55,810 nucleotides of DNA, taken from Bacteroidaceae bacterium. GTDB lineage: Bacteria > Bacteroidota > Bacteroidia > Bacteroidales > Bacteroidaceae. Of the stretch, positions 15,851-24,704 are shown in pieces (positions within the stretch are counted from its first letter, which is position 1; the number at the start of each line of letters is the position of its first letter). The DNA lies in the NCBI GenBank assembly GCA_017616445.1, contig JAFZYE010000028.1, positions 1-55,810 of the forward strand, in the 5' to 3' direction. The translations under genes and the position numbers were made by a program. The notes beneath the pieces were generated by a model. It had not been told where the DNA came from, did not search any database, and worked only from the letters and a program-made list of their open reading frames with translations.

Positions 15851-17302
15851 ATGAAACGAATCCTTTTACCAATAATACTCTGTTGCTTTGTAGTTTGTCA
15901 GCTGCCTGCTCAAACCAAAGATTGCAAGATTCTGAACAAATCGGAAGGAGCCATCACCTTTGAGGTGGATGAGGGCTTGGAAGTCATACAGGAGGAGTAT
16001 CCTCGTCGACATTACCCTCCTACGGTCACGATTAGGGGAATGTTGCAGGCAATGCAAATATCAGAATCGGATTTCAATGTTGTTGCACACGGCATTCCAG
16101 ACAGCATTCAGTATATGGGCGAAGATGCGTTCTATCAAACACTGGTGCGGGCATACGCCTATCATCGCCCTTTGGTGCTCTCGCCTGATATGATCTGGTT
16201 GCTCATCAGCCAGAGCTTTGGCGAGTTTGTCTACAAAAATGCAGAAGAACTCCGCTCGCAGATTGTGAGCCATGAGGGGCAAAAGGAGATTAAGATCTAT
16301 TCGAAGCATGACCTGCTCAGCGACAAGGATGTGGATTGGGACGACATCTTCAATCAATTCGAGCAGCAGTTGGCAGCCAACACCAAAGGTGATATTGCCA
16401 AGACCATCACAGCCGACTTCACTACCACTGGGCGTACAGAACGCATCGCATCGCAGATTACGCTGATGAATGCCTTGAAGCAATATTTCAAATATGTAGT
16501 AGCGTACATGATTTGTGGTATTCCCAGCATCACCCTGCAAGGAACAGTAGCCGACTGGGAGAAGGTGCTGAAGAAGACGCAGACATTGGAAAAGTACGGA
16601 ATGGGTTGGTGGACCACACAACTGGAACCGATCCTGGAAGAGTTTGTGAAAGCTGCCGCAGGACATCCCAACAGCAAATTCTGGAAAGACATCGTGATGC
16701 AGGATCGTCCTGACCGTCTGCGAGGCGGAGGATGCAGCACCGAACAGCCAACGAACATCGATGGTTGGTTCCTGAAGCTGTTCCCTGATGTGGAGAAGAA
16801 AACGGTACCTTTGACTGTTCCTCATAACAAGACGATGAAGTCGGAGCAGGTGAGGGTTCCATTTAAGTACGTCATTGAGAATCGGATTGGGGAGGTGCTC
16901 AAGACCTACGATATGGAAATGATTGCAGGGTTCGTGGGCGTAGAGGAAGACAGCCAGACCTATGCGCTGACGCCTAAGATAGGATGGGTTGTACGCAGGG
17001 GAAACGAAGAGGAAGATGCGATTGCGAGAATTATAGGTATGACAAATGAGAGCCACTACATCCTGCCAGCAGAGGAAGTGATGCCTATCCTACAGAAAAT
17101 AAAACATGCAAAATATCTCCAACTATCGTTCGAAGGTAAGGTGGAATTGCCTGATTGGATGGACGACATGCAGATAGATCACTTTACCATTTATAACGAC
17201 ATCAGTACAAAAGAAGAGGAAGCACTCAAAAAGCGGTTCCCTCAACTGGAAGTAAAAAGGGGGAAGCACTATCGACTGTATATTACCAAATTCATCAAAT
17301 AG
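15851..17302 (+). CDS. DUF4419 domain protein, exported
   Basis: A signal peptide (about residues 1-20, ending QLPAQT) precedes a region with DUF4419 hallmarks: HRPLVLSPDMIWLLISQSFG (about 111-130), NAEELRSQIVSHEGQKEI, DVDWDDIFNQFEQQL, the TTGRTERIASQITLMNAL motif and a GIPSITLQGTVADWEKVLKK segment. The function of DUF4419 is unknown. The 483-aa length fits the family. It is the third gene behind an ECF sigma factor, so it may be part of an envelope-stress or surface regulon (inference). A short C-run repeat remnant follows the stop at 17302. Confidence 0.8.
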   Translation: MKRILLPIILCCFVVCQLPAQTKDCKILNKSEGAITFEVDEGLEVIQEEYPRRHYPPTVTIRGMLQAMQISESDFNVVAHGIPDSIQYMGEDAFYQTLVRAYAYHRPLVLSPDMIWLLISQSFGEFVYKNAEELRSQIVSHEGQKEIKIYSKHDLLSDKDVDWDDIFNQFEQQLAANTKGDIAKTITADFTTTGRTERIASQITLMNALKQYFKYVVAYMICGIPSITLQGTVADWEKVLKKTQTLEKYGMGWWTTQLEPILEEFVKAAAGHPNSKFWKDIVMQDRPDRLRGGGCSTEQPTNIDGWFLKLFPDVEKKTVPLTVPHNKTMKSEQVRVPFKYVIENRIGEVLKTYDMEMIAGFVGVEEDSQTYALTPKIGWVVRRGNEEEDAIARIIGMTNESHYILPAEEVMPILQKIKHAKYLQLSFEGKVELPDWMDDMQIDHFTIYNDISTKEEEALKKRFPQLEVKRGKHYRLYITKFIK

Positions 17303-17345
17303 ACCCCCTTTTTTATCTTATCCTGCGAAAAAGTCTGGAGTTTTC

Positions 17346-17376
17346 TTTGCACTTATTTAGTTTTTTACTAATTTTG
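17346..17376 (+). promoter_or_regulatory. Predicted promoter of acyltransferase gene
   Basis: A -33 TTTG (17346-17349) and -7 TAATTTTG (17369-17376) are 19 bp apart, the usual Bacteroidetes spacing. The -7 box touches the perfect hairpin at 17376-17393 that overlaps the start codon. Confidence 0.65.
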
Positions 17377-17378
17377 CA

Positions 17379-18455
17379 ATGCTTATGCATTGCGATAACG
17401 GAAAAACTCGTTTGGAGTGGCTTGATGCATTGCGAGGATTCACCATGATTCTCGTAGTTGCTTATCATGTCAGCACGAACGGGTTCGGAGAGATTGAGAA
17501 GACCTCGATGGCACTGCCGTTCCTGGTGTTGTTCCGTATGCCGCTGTTCTTTTTCATCAGCGGATTCTTGGCTTTTAAGCCGGACTTCAACTGGACGGGA
17601 GGACGATTGGGGATGATGGTGTGGAAGAAGTTCAAGATTCAGGTGATTCCTACACTGGTGTTCATGCTGATCTCGCTCATCATGTACCACCCTCATTTCT
17701 GGAACCACATGGACAGGTACTTGGGTACACCCTACAAGACGGGCTACTGGTTCACGCTGGTGCTGTTGCAGATGTTCATCATCTACTATGTGTTTGCGTT
17801 CTTTGAAAGCAAAATGAAGCGTCAGTCATGGATTCCCATCACCCTGCTTTGGGTCATCGCCTTAGCTGCCTACGCTGTGTTGTACATGCCATCGTGGTTT
17901 AAGTTCCCTAAGCCGGCTGACGAGTCGTGGTTGAACTATACGAGCTTCATCCAGACGATGCGCTACTTCCATTTCTTCGTGTTTGGAAACATCGTGCATC
18001 GCTACTGGCGCGAATGGCAGCGGCTGTTCGACTCGAAGTGGTTCTTCCCTGTGCTGATAGTCCTTGTGGTGATTTGCTGCTCTGACATCTTCAAGTGGCA
18101 CTTGTTGAAGTACCAATGGACCAACCTGCCTCGCACCATCTCGATGTATGGCCTGATGCTGATTGTGTTCATCGCGTTCAGGTACTATCAGGAGCAGTTC
18201 ACGAAGAAACGTGTGGTGGGACGGTGTCTGCAGTTCATAGGTGTACGCACGCTCGACATCTACCTGCTCCACTTCCTGTTCTTACCGAACCTGAAGATGG
18301 TAGGCGATTTCATCAACGTGAACAACAAGAACTTCGTGATCGATGTCACGCAATCAGTGGTGGTTGCCCTGCTCGTCATAGGCTTCTGCTGCCTCGTCTC
18401 GAGTGTGCTGCGCATCAGTCCGTTCTTTAAGAAGTATTTATTTGGAAGGAAATAA
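17379..18455 (+). CDS. Acyltransferase 3 family membrane protein
   Basis: The 358-aa protein has about ten membrane spans. The N-terminal RLEWLDALRGFTMILVVAYH motif carries the family's invariant Arg and the catalytic-type His near residue 29, and FRMPLFFFISGFL follows. Such enzymes O-acylate surface polysaccharides or lipids. The ATG at 17379 lies only 3 nt after the promoter -7 box, so translation may begin at the second ATG (17385) or from a leaderless message. It is followed by a glycosyltransferase, which suggests a glycan role. Confidence 0.87.
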   Translation: MLMHCDNGKTRLEWLDALRGFTMILVVAYHVSTNGFGEIEKTSMALPFLVLFRMPLFFFISGFLAFKPDFNWTGGRLGMMVWKKFKIQVIPTLVFMLISLIMYHPHFWNHMDRYLGTPYKTGYWFTLVLLQMFIIYYVFAFFESKMKRQSWIPITLLWVIALAAYAVLYMPSWFKFPKPADESWLNYTSFIQTMRYFHFFVFGNIVHRYWREWQRLFDSKWFFPVLIVLVVICCSDIFKWHLLKYQWTNLPRTISMYGLMLIVFIAFRYYQEQFTKKRVVGRCLQFIGVRTLDIYLLHFLFLPNLKMVGDFINVNNKNFVIDVTQSVVVALLVIGFCCLVSSVLRISPFFKKYLFGRK

Positions 18456-18456
18456 G

Positions 18457-18483
18457 GACCCCCTAACCCCCTTTAGGGGGAAT
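18457..18483. repeat. C/G-run palindromic repeat, copy b
   Basis: This 27-bp copy is identical to 14767-14793 and starts 2 bp after the acyltransferase stop. It is followed directly by heptanucleotide-type units (AAGTTGA, TAATTTA, AAGTGAA, TAGTTAA; 18485-18512). Confidence 0.92.
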
Positions 18484-18484
18484 A

Positions 18485-18575
18485 AAGTTGATAATTTAAA
18501 GTGAATAGTTAAATTGCTAAATAATCAAATGACCCCATAAATAGTAAATGGTCAATTGCTAAATAGTAAATAAGA
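18485..18575. repeat. Degenerate heptanucleotide repeats
   Basis: AT-rich units with 7-bp period at the start (18485-18512) decay into AATAGTAAA/GTCAATTGCTAAA-type copies up to the next start codon. Confidence 0.7.
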
Positions 18576-18577
18576 AG

Positions 18578-20101
18578 GTGAAAGTATATTTTTATCATAC
18601 GCAGGATCTGAACATGATCCAGAAGAAATGGAAGGAGGGACGTTTCCCTGGTCACTTCCTTTATGGAGCCACTCATCTGCCAAAAGAAGGGGTGGATGTG
18701 GTGATGCATAAACATAAGGCAATCGAAAGCAGGTTCAAGCTGATGATGTATGTCGCTTGGCGAGTCCTGACGTGCAGGGAGCACTTCGATGCCATTTATG
18801 CAACCCACTGGGATGGTATGGAGCTCATCATCTTCTTGAGAGCGCTGCATCTGTATCCACATCCTATCATCATCTGGCATCATCAGCCTATTGTGGAGGC
18901 TGACAGTAAGTTCCGCGAGATGACGGCACGCCTGTTCTATAAGGGAATCGACCACATGTTCTTCTTCAGCGAGAAGCTGAAAGAAGTGTCGTTGAAGAGT
19001 CCGAAAGCGAACGAAGAGCGGATGCAGGTATGCCCTTGGGGTGCTGACCTGGACAATTACGACCGTCTGAAGATGGAATATCCTGTGGAGGAACACGTGG
19101 GATTCGTGTCGACAGGTAAGGAGAAACGCGATATGCCTACCCTGATCCGTGCTTTCAGTGCAACGGGTCAGGAACTCAACATCTACGTCGCCTACAATGC
19201 CTGTGGCGACAACTACGTAGAGATTCTGAACGACTTACGCCCATCGGCAAACGTACATATCAACTTCATCAAGGGCTTGATTCCAAACGAGTTGGCTCAG
19301 AAAGTGTGGGCAGCGAAGTGTGTGGTGATCTGTTGTCAGGAAACCAACTACACGGTAGGATTGACGACCCTCGTGGAGGCTTTAGCGTTAGGATTGCCTG
19401 TCATCTCGACTCGCAACGAGACCTATCCGTTCGATATCGAGAAGGAGGGAGTAGGTATTGTCGTTCCTTACTACGACTCTGTCGCATGGGAGAAAGCCAT
19501 CCGCTTCATCGTCAGCAACCCTGAGGAGGCTGAGGAGATGGGACGTAAAGCACGTCAGTTGGCAGAGAAGTCCTTCAACCTGGATATCTGTACACATGAA
19601 GTGGCAGAAGCCATCAAGAAGTTTGATAAACATAAAAAAGAAGATCCCCTCCCCGCTCCCCTTAAGAGGGGAGAGCAGAATGCAGTAAAAGAGCAGAAAG
19701 AGACTCAAGCTGTTCCTGAAGTATCAGTTGTTCCAGAACATAAAACTGTTCAGGAACCTACCATCTTCGATCAACCCGTAGAGCTTCAGAAACCTGAGCC
19801 TGCTGCACCTAAACTGCCTGAGTTCCGTGTGTCGAAGGAGATAGAGGACTTCTATGCCGATATGCCCAAAAACACTCGTGCGGCAGAATCACCCAAACCT
19901 CAGCCTGTAGCAGAACCTCAGAACAGCATCATCAGCATCAACACAGATGCATTGAAGGAGAAGATGCAAGGTGCACTGAAGGTATTGGTGAGATGGGGTG
20001 AAATGATAAAGGAACAACTGCCTGAGAAGGAACAAGTAGTAGGTCTGGGCAAGAAACTGAAGCTGTGGGGACAGAAGCAGATTGAGAAAATGAAGAAATG
20101 A
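18578..20101 (+). CDS. Glycosyltransferase family 1/4-like with extended C-terminal tail
   Basis: The GT-B fold occupies about residues 1-350, with the donor-binding GLTTLVEALALGLPVISTRN motif near 265-284. The start is GTG. After residue about 350 the protein changes character. A KEDPLPAPLKRGE segment (356-366) encoded by a dispersed palindromic repeat leads into a low-complexity Pro/Glu/Val-rich linker (about 370-450) and a Lys/Glu amphipathic helical end (IEKMKK). The sugar and acceptor are unknown. The adjacent acyltransferase suggests glycan modification (inference). Confidence 0.85.
   Translation: MKVYFYHTQDLNMIQKKWKEGRFPGHFLYGATHLPKEGVDVVMHKHKAIESRFKLMMYVAWRVLTCREHFDAIYATHWDGMELIIFLRALHLYPHPIIIWHHQPIVEADSKFREMTARLFYKGIDHMFFFSEKLKEVSLKSPKANEERMQVCPWGADLDNYDRLKMEYPVEEHVGFVSTGKEKRDMPTLIRAFSATGQELNIYVAYNACGDNYVEILNDLRPSANVHINFIKGLIPNELAQKVWAAKCVVICCQETNYTVGLTTLVEALALGLPVISTRNETYPFDIEKEGVGIVVPYYDSVAWEKAIRFIVSNPEEAEEMGRKARQLAEKSFNLDICTHEVAEAIKKFDKHKKEDPLPAPLKRGEQNAVKEQKETQAVPEVSVVPEHKTVQEPTIFDQPVELQKPEPAAPKLPEFRVSKEIEDFYADMPKNTRAAESPKPQPVAEPQNSIISINTDALKEKMQGALKVLVRWGEMIKEQLPEKEQVVGLGKKLKLWGQKQIEKMKK
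19643..19675. repeat. C/G-run palindromic repeat inside glycosyltransferase gene
   Basis: GATCCCCTCCCC...CCCCTTAAGAGGGG...AG lies in frame in coding DNA at the junction between the catalytic domain and the linker. Confidence 0.85.
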
Positions 20102-20215
20102 GACTTTAGCCTCTAGACCTTAGACTCTAGAGTCAATGACCAAATAGTTAAATTGTAAATCGTCAAATCGTAAATATAATCAACCTTTTTATTAACAATC
20201 AAAACCAAAACAATT

Positions 20216-20623
20216 ATGGATTACAAGATTATCGACATCGAAGGCGTAGGTGATGTTTACGCTGAGAAGCTGACAGCAGCTGGAATCAACAAGGTAAGTG
20301 AACTGCTTGAGAAGTGTGCAGCACCAAAGGGACGTAAGGAATTGGCAGATGCAACAGGTATCAGCGAGAAGCTGATTCTCCGTTGGACCAATCATGCAGA
20401 CCTCTTCCGTATCAATGGTGTAGGTCCTCAGTTTGCAGAATTGCTTGAGAAGGCTGGTGTAGACACTGTGAAGGAATTCCGTCATCGTGTAGCAGAGAAC
20501 CTGCAACCAAAGCTTGAGGAAATCAATGCTCAGTTCCACATCTGTGGACGTGTTCCTGCTGTGACTGAAGTACAGAAGATGATTGACCAGGCCAAGGAAC
20601 TGGAACCAAAGATGACATACTAA
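20216..20623 (+). CDS. DUF4332 domain protein (helix-hairpin-helix type)
   Basis: The 135-aa protein consists of tandem helix-hairpin-helix-like elements: IDIEGVGDVYAEKLTAAGI (5-23) and RINGVGPQFAELLEKAGVDT (64-83), each with a GVG hairpin. DUF4332 proteins are thought to bind nucleic acid or act as scaffolds; the role is unknown. No signal peptide is present. It ends at a strong bidirectional terminator shared with the convergent DUF2752 gene. Confidence 0.88.
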   Translation: MDYKIIDIEGVGDVYAEKLTAAGINKVSELLEKCAAPKGRKELADATGISEKLILRWTNHADLFRINGVGPQFAELLEKAGVDTVKEFRHRVAENLQPKLEEINAQFHICGRVPAVTEVQKMIDQAKELEPKMTY

Positions 20624-20627
20624 ACAG

Positions 20628-20650
20628 AAAGGCTGCAAACGCAGCCTTTT
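20628..20650. terminator. Bidirectional intrinsic terminator
   Basis: AAAGGCTGC-AAAC-GCAGCCTTT is followed by more T on the plus strand and is symmetric. It lies between the converging DUF4332 and DUF2752 genes. Confidence 0.88.
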
Positions 20651-20651
20651 T

Positions 20652-21038
20652 TTAGATACCTATGATATTGCGGGTAATCCACCATCCGATGGTGAGTATG
20701 CCCAGAATAATCATCGTATAGCGATTGTTGATGAGGCGTTTGGCCCAGTCGAACCAATGGTGGTAGTTGTACCATTCGCCAAGAGCCATCAGGAGCAGTA
20801 GGGGGATGATGACGATGATGAAGGCGTTGTAGTGTAAAGCCTCCATCACTTCGCCATGCAGCAACGCATGCACGGCTCGCTGTGAACCGCACCCAGGGCA
20901 TTGCAGGCCTGTGATCAGGTGGAAGGGACACTTGAAGAACCAGCTTTCAGACGACGGATTGAACACAAAATACAAGATTCCTGCTATCACGAGGATAACA
21001 GGAAACAAGATGGGCATTGTGAGAAAATCCTTCTTCAT
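20652..21038 (-). CDS. DUF2752 family small membrane protein
   Basis: The 128-aa protein has three hydrophobic segments. The diagnostic CPGCGSQRAVHALLHGEV motif lies near residues 48-65, after a short Cys-containing amphipathic stretch. The function is unknown. It starts 33 bp downstream of the S46 peptidase stop, with a C/G-run repeat (21046-21071) between them. Confidence 0.87.
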   Translation of the reverse strand: MKKDFLTMPILFPVILVIAGILYFVFNPSSESWFFKCPFHLITGLQCPGCGSQRAVHALLHGEVMEALHYNAFIIVIIPLLLLMALGEWYNYHHWFDWAKRLINNRYTMIILGILTIGWWITRNIIGI

Positions 21039-21045
21039 ACTTAAC

Positions 21046-21071
21046 GCTCCCTCTAAAGGGGCTGAGGGTTC
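21046..21071. repeat. C/G-run palindromic repeat, degenerate copy
   Basis: GCTCCCTCTAAAGGGGCTGAGGG resembles the minus-strand form of the 14767-14793 family. It fills the gap between the S46 peptidase stop and the DUF2752 start. Confidence 0.6.
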
Positions 21072-23174
21072 TTATTCTAACGTCAGTTCGTTGATCAGTC
21101 GCTTTCCCTTGCTGTAGGTATCGATGACTGAGAGCACATAGCGGATGTCCACTCCGATACAACGCTGCAACTTCGTGTCGAACTTCAGGTCGCTACTCAT
21201 CGCTTCCCAGTTGCCATCGAATGCCAATCCGATGAGACGTCCTTTGCCGTCGAACATACCACTACCGCTGTTTCCACCTGTGATGTCGTTGTTGGTGAGG
21301 AAGCAGAGCGGCATCTGACCCAGTGACTTGTCGATGTAGCGATCGCCAAACTTGCCTTTCTTCAACCATTTGTACACAGATGGGATGAGTTGATAATCGT
21401 AGTTGTCAGGATTCTGTTCGTTCTTGTCAATCAGCGATTGAGGCAGGGTGTAGTGCACATAATTCAGGTCGGAAGAAGGTGAATAACCCTCTACGATACC
21501 AAAACTCATACGAAGGGTGAAGTTGGCATCTGGATAGTATTCCTTATCGCGGTTCATCTCTCTCAACGCATCACCCAGCAAGCGTTCGTACTCGTCGATG
21601 GAGTTGGATTGGTGGCTCTGGAAGATTTTGGTGATGACGCTGACAGCCAGATAGTAGATGGGGTCCTCATGCAGATCTTCCACAGACTCCAGACGATTGA
21701 CCTTCTCGCGATCGGTCAGGACAGAATTGGCATACAGGTTGTCTACAAAAGCATCGATATCGCCATCGAATTTCTCATCAATCTCCTCGTAGAAGTCAGG
21801 CAGGTCATCTTCGCTCAAGGCCTGCTGCTTGTAGTTCTTGATCATCGCAGCAAACACCTTCTTGTCCAAGTCGATATTGATGTCACGATAGGTCTTCTGC
21901 ACATCGTCCTTGAATCCATCGGTTTCTGCACCTGGACGCAAATAGCGAATCATGCTCTTCATGGCAAACTGCATGATGTCGCTTCCGCTATAGAACGACT
22001 CCTCGAGCAGGGTGACGGTATAGTCGCCAGGGAAGTTCTCCTTGTAGAGTGCTTTCAGCGAATCCAAGATACCGAAATACTGGGTCTTGTGGTTCTGTGC
22101 TGCCCACTCCATAATCTCTTTCTCCAACGCCTCTTTCTCTCCAATCACATTCAGCTCTTTCAGGGCTTTGTTCTGACCCAAAGAGAATTTCCAGTAGTTG
22201 GCGCTTGCAGCATACTTCGACGCATACATGATGCGGATGGCATCATCGCGTTTCATGGCTTCATCGAGGATGGCGAGTTTCACACCACGAACCTGATAGC
22301 GCAGGTCGTTTGATGTTCTCATGGTGTTCTCGATGCCATAGCTGCTGAGGTAGCGGTCCGTACTGCCTGGATAGCCGAATGTCATGCAGAAGGAACCTGG
22401 CTGATAGCCTTGCGTAGATACATGGGCATAGCTCACAGGGTGGTAAGGCACATTGTCCTTGCTGTACTCAGCAGGTTTGTTGTCCTTGTTGGCATAGATG
22501 CGGAACACACTGAAGTCGCAAGTCTGACGTGGCCACATCCAGTTGTCTGTGTCGCCTCCGAACTTACCAAGACTCTGAGGTGGGGCGAACACCAGTCGCA
22601 CGTCATCGAAACGCTGATAGACAGACAGAAAGTACTTACTACCTTTATAATAAGGTGTGATTTCACCATAGATGCAGTTGATGGTGTCGAGTACAGCCTC
22701 TTCCAGACTTGTTGCTACGCTGTCCATATAAGCTGCTTTTTGCATCTCGTCCATTCCTGGTTTCACCCCTCCGAGCATCTTGTCTGTCACATCCACTGTG
22801 CTGAGATGGAAGGCTACGTACAGTTCAGGATTGGGCAGCTCGTCCTTCAGCTTCTTAGCGAAGAAACCGTTCTTCAGGTAGTCGTTCTTCACGGTTGAGT
22901 GGTCCTGGATGGCATCGAAGCCGCAATGGTGGTTGGTGAACACCAATCCTTCGTTGCTGACCACCACACCAGAGCAGAAGCCGCCAAACATCACGATGGC
23001 GTTGTTCAGCGATGGACCGTTCGGATTGTAAATCTGGTCTGGAGTCAGTTCCAATCCCATTTCTTTCAGGAGTTTCTGGGTTTTCTCTGACATGTTACCC
23101 AGCATCCACATACCTTCGTCTGCTTTGGCGCTTAGGGCCATCAGACAGAATACTGCAAATAAAAGTTTTTTCAT
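21072..23174 (-). CDS. S46 family dipeptidyl-peptidase, DPP7-like
   Basis: The 700-aa exported serine peptidase has a signal peptide (1-18, ending LSAKA) and the catalytic His in FTNHHCGFDA (His83). The catalytic Ser is in TGGNSGSGMFDGKGRLIGL. The residue 18 positions after the catalytic Ser (FDGNWEAMSSD) is Gly. In Porphyromonas enzymes that position is Gly in DPP7 and Arg in DPP11, so a hydrophobic-P1 DPP7 specificity is predicted (inference from counting, not alignment). These enzymes feed peptide-dependent growth in the periplasm. Confidence 0.92.
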   Translation of the reverse strand: MKKLLFAVFCLMALSAKADEGMWMLGNMSEKTQKLLKEMGLELTPDQIYNPNGPSLNNAIVMFGGFCSGVVVSNEGLVFTNHHCGFDAIQDHSTVKNDYLKNGFFAKKLKDELPNPELYVAFHLSTVDVTDKMLGGVKPGMDEMQKAAYMDSVATSLEEAVLDTINCIYGEITPYYKGSKYFLSVYQRFDDVRLVFAPPQSLGKFGGDTDNWMWPRQTCDFSVFRIYANKDNKPAEYSKDNVPYHPVSYAHVSTQGYQPGSFCMTFGYPGSTDRYLSSYGIENTMRTSNDLRYQVRGVKLAILDEAMKRDDAIRIMYASKYAASANYWKFSLGQNKALKELNVIGEKEALEKEIMEWAAQNHKTQYFGILDSLKALYKENFPGDYTVTLLEESFYSGSDIMQFAMKSMIRYLRPGAETDGFKDDVQKTYRDINIDLDKKVFAAMIKNYKQQALSEDDLPDFYEEIDEKFDGDIDAFVDNLYANSVLTDREKVNRLESVEDLHEDPIYYLAVSVITKIFQSHQSNSIDEYERLLGDALREMNRDKEYYPDANFTLRMSFGIVEGYSPSSDLNYVHYTLPQSLIDKNEQNPDNYDYQLIPSVYKWLKKGKFGDRYIDKSLGQMPLCFLTNNDITGGNSGSGMFDGKGRLIGLAFDGNWEAMSSDLKFDTKLQRCIGVDIRYVLSVIDTYSKGKRLINELTLE

Positions 23175-23190
23175 ATGATTGTTTTTTTAT

Positions 23191-23264
23191 TGGGCTAATT
23201 GGGCTAATGGGCCTTATGGGGGTTATGGGGCCTTGTGGCCCTTGTGGGCCAGATGGGGCCTGAT
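23191..23264. repeat. G-rich 9-bp tandem repeat (GGGSYTWAT x8), entering a CDS
   Basis: Units TGGGCTAAT x2, GGGCCTTAT, GGGGGTTAT and four degenerate 9-10 bp units run from the S46 gene's upstream region into the last 13 codons of the flippase gene. Confidence 0.85.
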
Positions 23265-24680
23265 CTCGAAATAGTAGATGGGGGCTACGAACAGGAGGAC
23301 GAGTACTGTGTTGATACACATCCTCAGGATGTCGGAGCTGATTGCTGTGGCGATGTATTGCATTCCTGCGAACAGCACAGCTGTGATAAGCACATACAAG
23401 AAGATGCTCTTCAGGTCGTAGTTGATAGGGTTCTTCTGTTGTCCTACGAAATAGGAGAACAGCATCACTGTGCCGTAACCTGCGCAACCAGCCCAGGCAC
23501 AAGCCATATAGCCGTAGCGAGGGATGAAGAAGAAGTTCACCAGCAGCAGCACAGCACAGCCTGTGATGGAGAAGATGGCTCCCCAGATGGTCTTGTCGAT
23601 GAGCTTGTACCAGAACGACAGGTTGAAGTGGATGCCCATCATGATTTCTGCTACCATCACGATTGGGATGATGGCCAGTCCTTCACGATACTTCTCTTCG
23701 ATGATGAATTGGAACACATCGATGTAGGCCATCACGCAGAGGAAGGCAAGCAGGGTGAACATGATGAAATACTTCATTGCCTGGGCATACAGTTCCTTGC
23801 TGTTCTTGTCCTTTGCTGAACCAAACACAATCGGTTCGTAGGCAAAGCGGAATGCCTGGGTGATGAGTGCCATAATCATCGCTATCTTGATGCAGGCACC
23901 ATAGATGCCCAGTTGGCGACGTCCCTCTTCTGGGTCGAGGATACGTGGCAGCATCACCTGTCCTGCTACTTGGTTTAGGATACCTGCTACACCCAGCACC
24001 AGAAGTGGCCACGAGTAGCTCAGCATCTCTTTGCATTTCTGGGTGTCGAATCGCCACTTGAAGCCCACAAGCTCGCCAATGAGGCAGAATGAGATGATGG
24101 TGGTACAGGTGAGGTTGATAGCGAAGGCATAACCAATATGGATTTCCCACGATGGGTCAATCTTGGGCATCAGCCAATAGGCTACGAGGTTCAGCCCTAC
24201 GCTCATGACGATGAACAGCAGCTTCAGCCCTGCAAACTTATAGGGACGATGCTTGAATCGCAGGTAAGCGAAGGGGATTGACTGAAAGGCATCTTGCGCT
24301 ACTGTCAAGAACATGATGCCTACATACCATTTGTGGTTGGGGTAGTCGAGTAGGGAGGCAATCGGATTGATGAAAGCCAGGACGAGCACAGCGAAGGTGA
24401 GGCAAACGCTCCCAACCATGATGAGGGCTGTGCTGTACACTCGCATCTTGTCGCCTTCTTCCTTGTTCATGAAGCGGAAGAAGGTGGTCTCCATACCGAA
24501 TGTAAGCAGCACCAGCAGGAGTGCCGTCTGGGCATAGATGTCGTTGTAGATGCCGTAGTCGGAGCACGACTTCAGCGTATAGGTGTAAAGAGGCACCATC
24601 AGGTAGTTCAGAAACCTACCGATGATGCTACTCATCCCATACACTGCTGTGTCCTTGACCAATCCTTTTATACTTGCCAT
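23223..24680 (-). CDS. Polysaccharide flippase (MATE/Wzx-like)
   Basis: The 485-aa integral membrane protein has about fourteen hydrophobic segments. It begins MASIKGLVKDTAVYGMSSII, the usual start of Wzx-like oligosaccharide flippases, and has FGMETTFFRFMNKEE near residue 62. It likely moves lipid-linked glycans across the inner membrane. Its C-terminal residues (about RPHLAHKGHKAP) are encoded by a 9-bp tandem repeat and are unlikely to be ancestral. A 124-bp structured element and the GxxExxY gene lie upstream. Confidence 0.88.
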   Translation of the reverse strand: MASIKGLVKDTAVYGMSSIIGRFLNYLMVPLYTYTLKSCSDYGIYNDIYAQTALLLVLLTFGMETTFFRFMNKEEGDKMRVYSTALIMVGSVCLTFAVLVLAFINPIASLLDYPNHKWYVGIMFLTVAQDAFQSIPFAYLRFKHRPYKFAGLKLLFIVMSVGLNLVAYWLMPKIDPSWEIHIGYAFAINLTCTTIISFCLIGELVGFKWRFDTQKCKEMLSYSWPLLVLGVAGILNQVAGQVMLPRILDPEEGRRQLGIYGACIKIAMIMALITQAFRFAYEPIVFGSAKDKNSKELYAQAMKYFIMFTLLAFLCVMAYIDVFQFIIEEKYREGLAIIPIVMVAEIMMGIHFNLSFWYKLIDKTIWGAIFSITGCAVLLLVNFFFIPRYGYMACAWAGCAGYGTVMLFSYFVGQQKNPINYDLKSIFLYVLITAVLFAGMQYIATAISSDILRMCINTVLVLLFVAPIYYFEIRPHLAHKGHKAP

Positions 24681-24704
24681 TATACTTTATAATTAATAAA
24701 AAAG

